A DNA stretch of 64,000 nt from Actinomyces urogenitalis DSM 15434 (GCF_000159035.1 NZ_DS999574.1:1022923-1086922), one strand, 5' to 3'. Counted from the first letter of the stretch, positions 33,015 through 43,085 are shown. Translations and numbers: made by a program. The notes: generated by a model not told the origin, from the letters alone.

Positions 33015-34283
33015 ATGACGTCTTTGATGACTCGCCGAGGCTTCCTCGGCGCGACGGCGACGGCGGCCTTGGCCTCTGTGGCTGCATGCACGCAGGGCTC
33101 GGCCACCCGCGACAGTGAGGAGGTCGCCGCAGACGGGTCGGTGACCATCACTTATATGAATTTCTCCGCGAACGGAGGCCATGAGGAGGACCTGCAGGCC
33201 ATCGCAGACGCGTTCCACGAAGAAAATCCTCAGATCACCGTCAAGCTGGAGACCGTTCCATACGACTCCTACTTCACCAAGCTCCAGACTGCTGTGGCAG
33301 GCGGGACGGCCTCGGACGCCTTTGAGCTGAACTACGAGAACTTCGTGACCTACGCCTCCAACGGATCGCTCAAGGCGCTCGATGGGATCGACTCCAGCTC
33401 GTACAGGCCCTCGCTCTTTGAAGCCTTTACTCGGGACGGCGCCCAGTACGGACTGCCAGAGTCCTTTAGCAATGTGGTCCTGTTCTACAACAAGACGCTC
33501 TTCGAGGAGCACGGTCTTGGTGTGCCGACGTCGGAGTGGACCTGGAAGGAGGAGCGGGAAGCGGCCGAGAGGCTGACTGACACTGCCACGCAGACATTCG
33601 GCGACTACCAGCCTGTCAGCTTCCACGAGTTCTACAAGGTACTGGCTCAGTCCGGCGGTCAGTTCCTCTCCGATGATGGCACCCGGACGGCTTTCAACTC
33701 TCCTGAAGGCGTTGCAGCGGCCTCATGGCTCGTAAGTAAGCCCGGCGCCGTCATGCCGACCGCCGCTGACGGGGCGGGAGCGCCAGACTTCGACTCCGAA
33801 CTGTTCAAGTCCGGCAAGCTGGCGATGTGGCATTCAGGGATCTGGATGTTCGATGGCCTTCAGGACGTTCCCTTCGACTGGGACATCGTGGTCGAGCCTG
33901 GTGAGACGACGAAGGCCTCAGCAATGTTCACCAATGGTGCGGTTGTCAGCGCGACGACGGCCAAGGCTGAGGCCGCGACGAAGTGGATCACGTACCTCAC
34001 CTCCTCGTCCACGATGAGCGAAATCCGGCTCTCGTCTGCCTGGGAGCTTCCTCCCGTAGCCGATGACGCTGCCTTCGAGAGCTATCTTGACAGTGGTCAG
34101 CCTGCCAACCGTCAGGCGGTCTTGGAGTCCTTGGACAAGACGGTGCTGCCGCCGGTGATTGCCTCCCAGCAGGAGATGCAGGATGCGATGACCCAGGCGC
34201 TGGAGAGCGCGGCAGCCGGGGCGCTGTCGGTGGAGGAAGCACTGGCGCAGGCAGCCTCGAAGATCGACAGCTTGCTGGGCTAG
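33015..34283 (+). CDS. Sugar-binding lipoprotein of the CUT1 importer
   Basis: Extracellular solute-binding protein family 1, 422 residues. The N-terminus TRRGFLGATATAALASVAAC combines a twin-arginine-like motif with a lipobox ending at Cys25, so it is probably lipid-anchored outside the membrane. The mature protein has the usual two-lobe pattern (TITYMNFSANGGHEEDLQ, SFSNVVLFYNKTLFEEHG). The ligand is probably an alpha-glucoside, judging from the GH31 enzyme encoded next. It is 28 bp after the second permease gene. Confidence 0.93.
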   Translation: MTSLMTRRGFLGATATAALASVAACTQGSATRDSEEVAADGSVTITYMNFSANGGHEEDLQAIADAFHEENPQITVKLETVPYDSYFTKLQTAVAGGTASDAFELNYENFVTYASNGSLKALDGIDSSSYRPSLFEAFTRDGAQYGLPESFSNVVLFYNKTLFEEHGLGVPTSEWTWKEEREAAERLTDTATQTFGDYQPVSFHEFYKVLAQSGGQFLSDDGTRTAFNSPEGVAAASWLVSKPGAVMPTAADGAGAPDFDSELFKSGKLAMWHSGIWMFDGLQDVPFDWDIVVEPGETTKASAMFTNGAVVSATTAKAEAATKWITYLTSSSTMSEIRLSSAWELPPVADDAAFESYLDSGQPANRQAVLESLDKTVLPPVIASQQEMQDAMTQALESAAAGALSVEEALAQAASKIDSLLG

Positions 34284-34323
34284 CTCCTCCCTCAACCGAA
34301 TTCGGGGCCGAGGAGAGTCGAAT

Positions 34324-34333
34324 CCCCCCCCCC
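34324..34333. repeat. Homopolymer tract of ten C
   Basis: Ten consecutive C residues in the 140-bp gap between the binding-protein gene and the GH31 gene, just before a strong hairpin. Such tracts are prone to slippage; here it is outside any coding frame, so any effect would be on mRNA or spacing. Confidence 0.6.
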
Positions 34334-34343
34334 GAGCCCCATG

Positions 34344-34385
34344 CCTGCCCGGTTCGGCCGCCGCTCGCGCGCCGAACCGGGCAGG
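34344..34385 (+). terminator. 15-bp hairpin between binding-protein and GH31 genes
   Basis: Arms 34344-34358 and 34371-34385, loop of 12 nt. It probably acts as a partial terminator or 3' mRNA stabiliser that raises binding-protein levels above those of the GH31 enzyme, a common arrangement in sugar operons. Confidence 0.75.
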
Positions 34386-34423
34386 GAGACCACTGCCCTC
34401 AACCGACGAGAGACAACAAGAAT

Positions 34424-36619
34424 ATGACCGACATGCAGATTCTCCATCGCCCCTACGGCGTCGAGCACCCCTATGCGCGCTCCTTGGACCAACGCAGCCC
34501 TGCCGTCGCGGTAGCAGGGGAGGAGCTCATCATTGCGGCCAGGACGACGGCGCCTGCCACGGCCGTTGAGTGTGTACTCTCGCTGCCGTCAGGGACGGTA
34601 CGCCTACCAATGGCCGCCGTCGATGGCGCTGACTCCGACGCCGCCTTGCTGGCTGGGGGCGACGGGCACCTCGCGGCTGCCCAAGAGGCCGCCCTGGAGG
34701 CGGACAACGGATGGCAGGTGGTACTCGCCGCCACGCCGCACGAGACGGGAACCTACTCGTTCGTGGCCTCCGGCGCCGACGGCGTTGTGCGTTCGCAGGA
34801 GTTCTCCTTGCGACCGGCCTCCTGGACACAGGAGCCGTGTGGACGCCTTGAGCTGGACGACGAGCGCCTGATTCCTGGCTCGGTACGGTGGCTGCGCTCG
34901 GCCGCAGGCATTCACAAGGTCAGGTTCGGCATTCGGTTGGCGAGCGACGAGCACGTCGTTGGATTCGGGGAGCGTTACGACTGGGTGGACCAGCGCGGGC
35001 ATTGCCTGGACGCCGTCGTATTTGAGCAGTACAAGTCCCAGGGGCAGCATCACCGGACCTACTTGCCGATGCCATGGGCGATGGTCGTCTCTGAGAACAC
35101 CGGTCGGGCCTGGGGCTTCCACCTTCAGACCTCACGGCGCTCGTGGTACGACGTCGCAGCGTCACAGGACGGAGTCCTCCTCATTGAGGCAGATCTTGAC
35201 CCCACCACCGATCCTGCCCTTCGTGTCGCGACGTGGAGCGGAACCCCACAGGAGACCCTCAACGGTTTCCTCAACGAGGTGGGGCGAGCGACCCAGATGC
35301 CCGAGTGGGTGTTTGGACTGTGGGCCTCTGGAAACGAGTGGAACAGCCAGGCTGCGGTGATGGAGCAGGTGCATCGTCACCAGTCCGAGGGGATCCCGAT
35401 CAGCGCCGTCGTCATTGAGGCCTGGTCTGACGAGGAGAGCTTTACGGTGTTCCGAGACGCCTCCTACGACGTGGGCGGAGGGCAGCTGCCTGCAGCCGAG
35501 AACCTGGTCTATCCCGCAGACGGGGCCTGGCCGGACCCAGCAGGAATGATTCATGACCTTCACGAGCGCGGTATCAAGGTGCTCCTGTGGCAGATTCCCC
35601 TGCAGAAGGCGGAGCAGAGCGACAGCGCTCTAGCACAGGCGCAGAGAGACTCCCTGCTCGCCAGCGGGCACATGGTTAGGGAGGCTGACGGTTCGGCCTA
35701 TCGCAACCGCGGGTGGTGGTTCCCTGGCGCTTACCTGCCTGACCTGTCAACCGCGGCTGGACGGCGATGGTGGACGGAGCAGCGGCGCTACCTGGTTGAG
35801 GACCTGGGTGTTGACGGATTCAAGACCGACGGCGGAGAGCACGCCTGGGGGCACGACTTGTGCTATGCCAATGGTCAGCGAGGCGATGAAGCCAACAACC
35901 TCTTCCCAGTCCACTACGCGGCGGCCTACGGGGAGCTGCTGCGGTCCGCCGGAAAGGATCCAGTGACCTTCAGCCGTTCAGGCTTTGCGGGGTCACAGCC
36001 ACATGGGATCTTCTGGGCCGGGGACGAGAACTCGACCTGGGAGGCGTTCCGGTCCTCGATTACCGCTGGGATCACGGCTGGCGCTAGCGGCATCGTGTAC
36101 TGGGGCTGGGATATCGGAGGTTTCTCCGGGCCGGTCCCGGACGCCGAGCTCTATATGCGTGCCTTTGCTGCGTCGGCGTTGATGCCGATCATGCAGTACC
36201 ACTCTGAGTTCAACCACCATCGCCGTCCGTGCCGTGACCGCACGCCGTGGAACGTGGCGGAGGCTGCAGGTGAGCCACAGGTGGTGGAGGTAGCGCGTCG
36301 GTTTGTGGCACTCCGTCAGCAGCTGCGGCCGTATTTGGCCAGCGAGGCACAGGACTGTGTTGCTGGGGGAGCGCCGCTGATGCGGGCGCTGTTCTTCGAC
36401 CACGCGGACGATCCGGAGATCTGGAACCACCCGTTGCAGTACAAACTCGGCAGCAAGCTGCTTGTTCATCCTGTCACGCAGCCGGGTGCCAAGGAGTGGC
36501 AGACCTACCTTCCTCAGGGTGATTGGGAGGACTTCTGGACCGGTGAGAGGCTCCACGGCGGGCAGATGGTGACCACGGCGGTCGACTTCTTCACGGTGCC
36601 TGTGTTCCGACGGGGCTGA
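34424..36619 (+). CDS. GH31 family alpha-glycosidase
   Basis: 731-residue retaining alpha-glycosidase without signal peptide, so it should act on imported oligosaccharides in the cytoplasm. The nucleophile is Asp469 in GFKTDGGEHAWG and the acid/base is probably Asp534 in FWAGDENSTW. The preceding SRSGFAGSQ segment and the following IVYWGWDIGGFSG are GH31 hallmarks. Substrates in this branch include isomaltose-type alpha-glucosides, alpha-xylosides and others; the exact one is unclear. Last gene of the transport locus. Confidence 0.92.
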   Translation: MTDMQILHRPYGVEHPYARSLDQRSPAVAVAGEELIIAARTTAPATAVECVLSLPSGTVRLPMAAVDGADSDAALLAGGDGHLAAAQEAALEADNGWQVVLAATPHETGTYSFVASGADGVVRSQEFSLRPASWTQEPCGRLELDDERLIPGSVRWLRSAAGIHKVRFGIRLASDEHVVGFGERYDWVDQRGHCLDAVVFEQYKSQGQHHRTYLPMPWAMVVSENTGRAWGFHLQTSRRSWYDVAASQDGVLLIEADLDPTTDPALRVATWSGTPQETLNGFLNEVGRATQMPEWVFGLWASGNEWNSQAAVMEQVHRHQSEGIPISAVVIEAWSDEESFTVFRDASYDVGGGQLPAAENLVYPADGAWPDPAGMIHDLHERGIKVLLWQIPLQKAEQSDSALAQAQRDSLLASGHMVREADGSAYRNRGWWFPGAYLPDLSTAAGRRWWTEQRRYLVEDLGVDGFKTDGGEHAWGHDLCYANGQRGDEANNLFPVHYAAAYGELLRSAGKDPVTFSRSGFAGSQPHGIFWAGDENSTWEAFRSSITAGITAGASGIVYWGWDIGGFSGPVPDAELYMRAFAASALMPIMQYHSEFNHHRRPCRDRTPWNVAEAAGEPQVVEVARRFVALRQQLRPYLASEAQDCVAGGAPLMRALFFDHADDPEIWNHPLQYKLGSKLLVHPVTQPGAKEWQTYLPQGDWEDFWTGERLHGGQMVTTAVDFFTVPVFRRG

Positions 36620-36623
36620 GATC

Positions 36624-36656
36624 GGTGGCCGCGCAGCGCATTGCTGCGCGGCCACC
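36624..36656 (+). terminator. 14-bp hairpin terminator after GH31 gene
   Basis: Perfect stem 36624-36637/36643-36656 with a 5-nt loop, five bases after the stop codon. The downstream sequence is GTCTGCTCTG rather than a T-run. Confidence 0.8.
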
Positions 36657-36750
36657 GTCTGCTCTGAGCGGCTCAGTTGGGATCAACGCAATATCCCCGA
36701 GACGTCGGGGGAGAAGGTCGCGTTTCTCGGCGCAGGCGCCCATTTGCTCC

Positions 36751-39700
36751 TTCGCATCTCCGCTCACGCGGGGTCGACTTTGCGGTCACCCACCGGCGGC
36801 GGCGCTTGCCGGGCTCATCCCCGCTCACGCGGGGTCGACTCCAGGGCGAGGATCTAGAGGCCTCGGCTCTGGGGCTCATCCCCGCTCACGCGGGGTCGAC
36901 CTGGCCGCTACTGGACCGCCCGAGGCAAGGGCGCGGCTCATCCCCGCTCACGCGGGGTCGACGCGCAGGTGGCCTCGACCTGGTACCAGCCCGCCGGCTC
37001 ATCCCCGCTCACGCGGGGTCGACGGGGCAACTCCCGGACTGAGGCCGTGCGGAAACGGCTCATCCCCGCTCACGCGGGGTCGACTCGAGTTTCATCGCCT
37101 GGATACATGCCAGGACGGGCTCATCCCCGCTCACGCGGGGTCGACTCCGGGGTCGTGGCGGGGGTGGTGGGCTCATCCCCGCTCACGCGGGGTCGACGGA
37201 CCCAGCAACCGGATCTGGTGGTGCATGCTGGGCTCATCCCCGCTCACGCGGGGTCGACGATGACGTGGATATCGCCAGCACGACCGCCGCGGGCTCATCC
37301 CCGCTCACGCGGGGTCGACCTGTGGGCTGACGACGGCGGCACCACCCGCGCCGGCTCATCCCCGCTCACGCGGGGTCGACGTGCCGTGGGCTTACACGAT
37401 GGAGCAGGCCCGGGGCTCATCCCCGCTCACGCGGGGTCGACGAGATTGTCGAGGCCTACGACCTGCCTGAGGACGGCTCATCCCCGCTCACGCGGGGTCG
37501 ACCACCTTTCCTGTGCTCAGTCAGGGGGCGGAGCACGGCTCATCCCCGCTCACGCGGGGTCGACCTCGGACCACCGTGTCAAGGGTGAGCATTTTGGGGC
37601 TCATCCCCGCTCACGCGGGGTCGACATAAAGGTGCTTAGCAACAAAAGCGCCTTCGAGGGCTCATCCCCGCTCACGCGGGGTCGACGACTGCTACGGGGA
37701 CGTAGTGGCCAAGGGTGCGGGCTCATCCCCGCTCACGCGGGGTCGACCTCACCACTTCCTAGGGGCCAGTTCTTTTCCTGGGCTCATCCCCGCTCACGCG
37801 GGGTCGACTGGTATTCAGTGGACGGCTTACGGAAAGCCCGGGGCTCATCCCCGCTCACGCGGGGTCGACTAAGTACGGCAAGAATTATGTCGATGGTCGG
37901 CAGGCTCATCCCCGCTCACGCGGGGTCGACCTGTCACTGCCTCGGGGATGGACCTTCGTCCGGGGCTCATCCCCGCTCACGCGGGGTCGACCTGGCCGCC
38001 ATTAGCCAGCAGCGCAAGAATCGGGGCTCATCCCCGCTCACGCGGGGTCGACCCAAGGCCGGGGGTCTGGACTGGAAGAGCCTGCGGCTCATCCCCGCTC
38101 ACGCGGGGTCGACCTAATGGCGGCCAGGAAGTCGAGGCTAATACCCGGCTCATCCCCGCTCACGCGGGGTCGACTGCTGATCCGAGGTCTACCGCCGGGG
38201 GCTGGCCGGCTCATCCCCGCTCACGCGGGGTCGACAAGTCGCCACTTCGACTTCACGCCCTCGGGACCGGCTCATCCCCGCTCACGCGGGGTCGACCAAA
38301 GCCCGGCACGGAATCAGCGGGATCATCCGGGCTCATCCCCGCTCACGCGGGGTCGACCCCCGGTACCACACAAAAAATGGCCGAAAGGCCGGCTCATCCC
38401 CGCTCACGCGGGGTCGACTTGCGGCCAGTTTCAGAGACCGCGCGGATCGTGGGCTCATCCCCGCTCACGCGGGGTCGACCGGCGCCGGACGGGGCCAGGA
38501 TACTGGCGCTGAGGCTCATCCCCGCTCACGCGGGGTCGACCGCGGCACCGTGGCAGAGGTGCGCCGGGGTTGGCGGCTCATCCCCGCTCACGCGGGGTCG
38601 ACGTGGTCACCATCTAGACCCGACCGCGGAAGTTGGGCTCATCCCCGCTCACGCGGGGTCGACGTTTATAAAGGTTTTCAGGGGTCAGGCAAGACGGGCT
38701 CATCCCCGCTCACGCGGGGTCGACCCAAGACGCGGGAGGGGCAGAAACAGCACCGCGGGCTCATCCCCGCTCACGCGGGGTCGACTTCACCGGTCTACGC
38801 AGATGAGTACGCTGATCCGGCTCATCCCCGCTCACGCGGGGTCGACCAGGGGCCCGATCTTCTCCCCGATCCCGGACAGGGCTCATCCCCGCTCACGCGG
38901 GGTCGACTCTGCGCGCCTCCCACGATGTTGGGGGGCGCGGGGCTCATCCCCGCTCACGCGGGGTCGACACCGCCGCCGCCCTGGACCTGGCAGGGACCGT
39001 GGGCTCATCCCCGCTCACGCGGGGTCGACATGAGCACTTTGGTCGCCTAGTCCGCGCTCCAGGGCTCATCCCCGCTCACGCGGGGTCGACGCTTGAACTC
39101 AACGAGGCGGGCACGCGCTTCCGGGCTCATCCCCGCTCACGCGGGGTCGACTCTCCAATCACGCGGATCGGTCTCGAACCCAACGGCTCATCCCCGCTCA
39201 CGCGGGGTCGACGCTCGCTCGCGTGCGGTGCTGCGTGATGTGCATGGCTCATCCCCGCTCACGCGGGGTCGACTGCGCAGGACCCGTAGGTTGCGGGAGT
39301 TCTCCTGGGCTCATCCCCGCTCACGCGGGGTCGACATAAGCCGCACCGACAGGCGTGACGGCCCGGCGGGCTCATCCCCGCTCACGCGGGGTCGACGTCG
39401 CCACCCAGCACCCCAACTACCCCGGCGAGGGCTCATCCCCGCTCACGCGGGGTCGACACGATCCGTCAGGCCCGCGCCGCTGGCTGCCAGGGCTCATCCC
39501 CGCTCACGCGGGGTCGACCCGACTCCTCGACAGACTTCAAGTTCACAGCGCGGCTCATCCCCGCTCACGCGGGGTCGACCCACTTCCCTACAGTGCTGGC
39601 ACCTTTGACACCGGCTCATCCCCGCTCACGCGGGGTCGACAGGAACGCCGGATATGCGACGACTCTTCTTCCCGGCTCATCCCCGCTCACGCGGGGTCGA

Positions 39701-42637
39701 CTAGGGGGCGACCGGCAGCGTCGTGCCGGTGACCGGCTCATCCCCGCTCACGCGGGGTCGACGCAGGCTTGCGGAAAGTTGGCCAGTCGATACGCAGGCT
39801 CATCCCCGCTCACGCGGGGTCGACGTGCCGTAGCACCAGTCCGTGGGCCATGCGAACGGCTCATCCCCGCTCACGCGGGGTCGACCCCGGGCGGCCCCCG
39901 GTGATGCCTCCGTACTCGGGCTCATCCCCGCTCACGCGGGGTCGACTGTGTGCCCGACAGGGGGCGGTCGTAGTCGTCGGGCTCATCCCCGCTCACGCGG
40001 GGTCGACTCGTCAGGCGGGACAGACAGCGGCGGCATCCTCGGGCTCATCCCCGCTCACGCGGGGTCGACTCGTCAGGCGGGACAGACAGCGGCGGCATCC
40101 TCGGGCTCATCCCCGCTCACGCGGGGTCGACGATCTCCTCATAGGTGGGGGCAACAAGACGCAGGGCTCATCCCCGCTCACGCGGGGTCGACTCCCGCTG
40201 CTTCCGTGGCAGCAAGAGACCTTGAGGCTCATCCCCGCTCACGCGGGGTCGACCCCGCCGGCATCCTGTCCTCCCCGTCCGCCACCGGCTCATCCCCGCT
40301 CACGCGGGGTCGACTCAGGGGCCCGATCTTCTCCCCGATCCCGGACAGGGCTCATCCCCGCTCACGCGGGGTCGACCACGGTACGGATAGACCGGCTCAC
40401 TGGTCCGGGGGCTCATCCCCGCTCACGCGGGGTCGACGGCTGGCACCCTCATGTCCATGTGCTGCTGTTCGGCTCATCCCCGCTCACGCGGGGTCGACCA
40501 TCGTCATCTCAAGACCGATGTCTGAAGCGCCGGCTCATCCCCGCTCACGCGGGGTCGACATGGCCCGTTATGCGGTGATGGGCGTGAAGTGGGGCTCATC
40601 CCCGCTCACGCGGGGTCGACGAGGGCCTGGCCGACGTGCGCCGCGATCTGGCGGGCTCATCCCCGCTCACGCGGGGTCGACTATCCGCCGAAGGTGCGGA
40701 TGGGGGTGGTGACGGGCTCATCCCCGCTCACGCGGGGTCGACAAATACGCGACGTTATCGCGGATAGCGAGGAGGGGCTCATCCCCGCTCACGCGGGGTC
40801 GACGACGTCGGGGATACGGGCCTTGAAGAACTGTCCGGGCTCATCCCCGCTCACGCGGGGTCGACCAAGAGTTACGCGAGTTAAGCCTCGCCCATGCCGG
40901 CTCATCCCCGCTCACGCGGGGTCGACGAAACACTCACCTACGACAAATTAGAGGGCGCGGGCTCATCCCCGCTCACGCGGGGTCGACCCCTTAGTCTGAA
41001 AAGCCTGGTCATTGAGGCCAGGCTCATTCCCGCTCACGCGGGGTCGACGTCAGGGCTGCCAGGACCTTGAAGGTGTCCTTGGGCTCATCCCCGCTCACGC
41101 GGGGTCGACTACGCCACCACACGCAACCCCGCCAACCCCACGGGCTCATCCCCGCTCACGCGGGGTCGACTCGTCGTGGGAGTCGAGTGAGGGCGTGCGG
41201 TCCGGCTCATCCCCGCTCACGCGGGGTCGACATAAAGGTGCTTAGCAACAAAAGCGCCTTCGAGGGCTCATCCCCGCTCACGCGGGGTCGACGTCGTACG
41301 CGGTATATCGAGCTTCTGCGCTGCCGGCTCATCCCCGCTCACGCGGGGTCGACATCTTCCGCCCCAACAACAAGGGTGCCCTCGCCGGCTCATCCCCGCT
41401 CACGCGGGGTCGACCCGCCAATCCCTCGGGTCTACCCCATCAAGTACGGCTCATCCCCGCTCACGCGGGGTCGACACCGTCATGCCACGCGGCGAGTTCA
41501 TCCGCGCAGGCTCATCCCCGCTCACGCGGGGTCGACTACCTGCGCCCCATCGAGGACGCCATGACCGCGGGCTCATCCCCGCTCACGCGGGGTCGACGTC
41601 GAGGGCCTGGGCGTTGTCGTCCATGGCGCGGGCTCATCCCCGCTCACGCGGGGTCGACGAGACCCCGGACGTGACGGCGGAGCGGATGCCGGGCTCATCC
41701 CCGCTCACGCGGGGTCGACTGCGCGAGGTCACCGTCGGCACTGAGGAGGTTGGGCTCATCCCCGCTCACGCGGGGTCGACGTCGTGGGCACGTTCGTCGC
41801 AGCCTGGCAGGCCGGCTCATCCCCGCTCACGCGGGGTCGACCACGCCAACTCCTCCCTAATAACGTGTGCGGGCGGCTCATCCCCGCTCACGCGGGGTCG
41901 ACATCACCGCCGTCGTCTCCTTCGACACGCAGGCGGGCTCATCCCCGCTCACGCGGGGTCGACGGTCGAATCATCTAAAGGATGAAGCGGGCGTTGGGCT
42001 CATCCCCGCTCACGCGGGGTCGACGGCCGCGACCTCGCCACCAACTTCGCCGCCTTCGGCTCATCCCCGCTCACGCGGGGTCGACCGTCGGAGAGGATAC
42101 GGATAGACAGAATCGCTGGGCTCATCCCCGCTCACGCGGGGTCGACCCGCAGGGTCCGGCCCATTGCGCGCTGTGTCGCGGCTCATCCCCGCTCACGCGG
42201 GGTCGACGCACGGCGACCATGGGTGGCACGTCCACGCTCACGGCTCATCCCCGCTCACGCGGGGTCGACTGTCATGGTTTCCTCATGAGCACAGCACCCG
42301 CCCGGCTCATCCCCGCTCACGCGGGGTCGACCGCCGTGATCAACGCGCTCATGGCCGATTCCGCGGCTCATCCCCGCTCACGCGGGGTCGACGTCACCAA
42401 CCCGTTCAACCCCGCCACCCGGGGCGGCTCATCCCCGCTCACGCGGGGTCGACTCATCGGTCATCTCAGAAATGCCCGCAGCATCCGGCTCATCCCCGCT
42501 CACGCGGGGTCGACCTCGAAGGGTGCGCGCGACCCAGGCCTACCCGACGGCTCATCCCCGCTCACGCGGGGTCGACGCGAAGGCGGCGTAGTAGTACACG
42601 CTGAAGGCGGGCTCATCCCCGCTCACGCGGGGTCGAC
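36751..42637 (-). CRISPR. Type I-E CRISPR array, 97 repeats and 96 spacers
   Basis: I counted 97 copies of a 28-bp repeat (plus strand begins GGCTCATCCCC, ends GGGGTCGAC; stem CCCCGC/GCGGGG). Spacing is 61 bp (33-nt spacers) in 83 intervals and 62 bp in 12. One spacer is only 24 nt (37146-37169). The leftmost repeat (36751-36778) has four mismatches (positions 1, 2, 4 and 9), the usual mark of the trailer end. One internal repeat (41021-41048) has a C-to-T change at position 9. In the minus-strand direction the repeat has the normal I-E form starting GTCGACCCCGC and ending GGGATGAGCC. crRNAs are therefore made from the minus strand, starting beside cas2. Three spacers occur twice. Confidence 0.98.
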
Positions 42638-42692
42638 CCTTGGAAAACGCTGGAACTTCAAGCAAGCCAGTGAGCGTGTGGGCCGTATTCCT
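42638..42692 (-). promoter_or_regulatory. CRISPR leader region, unusually compact
   Basis: Only 55 bp separate the cas2 stop codon from the leader-proximal repeat. The I-E leader and pre-crRNA promoter normally span 60-150 bp, so they must extend into the 3' end of cas2. No clear -10/-35 pair could be fixed. Confidence 0.5.
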
Positions 42693-43085
42693 TTACTGCT
42701 GACCTAGAGAGCGTTCTGCGGAGTTCCGAAAACGCCGTCGTCGTGCTGCGATCGACCAGGACTCCTTGGCCGGCTTGACTGCTCCGGGTATGGCTGTCCA
42801 GCCCTCAGCGGCACGATAGGACGAACGCATCACCGTGCACCCCTCGATATCGATAGGTTCACGCTCATGCCCCAACGAGGCTACGGCGAAACGCTGTTCT
42901 GAACGGACCGACCAGATCAGGAGAGCGCGTCCGTCCCCGATGTAGGTCTGGACCATCTCCCACAGGTGCTCGCGCACTCGCGCGGACAACCGCCCGACGA
43001 ATACTCCTGGAGAGACCTCCAGGAGCCATCTGGTCACGGCGCCGCGAAGGGAGGCTGGAGCGGCCGAGAGAATCAGGACGACCAC
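42693..43085 (-). CDS. cas2: Type I-E CRISPR adaptation protein Cas2
   Basis: Dimeric scaffold of the Cas1-Cas2 spacer integrase. The I-E signature is at the N-terminus: VVLILSAAPASLRGAVTRWLLEVSPGVFVGRL is spread over the first 33 residues. It is 130 residues from GTG 43085, compared with about 95-120 for most Cas2e. The extra residues form a basic C-terminal tail (ARRRRFRNSAERSLGQQ) encoded next to the array leader. The start overlaps cas1 by 13 bp. It is the last gene of the cas operon. Confidence 0.94.
   Translation of the reverse strand: MVVLILSAAPASLRGAVTRWLLEVSPGVFVGRLSARVREHLWEMVQTYIGDGRALLIWSVRSEQRFAVASLGHEREPIDIEGCTVMRSSYRAAEGWTAIPGAVKPAKESWSIAARRRRFRNSAERSLGQQ

Noticed and set aside
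36625-42707. Many long plus-strand open frames translating to SSPLTRGR, LIPAHAGST or AHPRSRGVD repeats
   Set aside because: They are translations of the CRISPR repeat in three frames; not genes.
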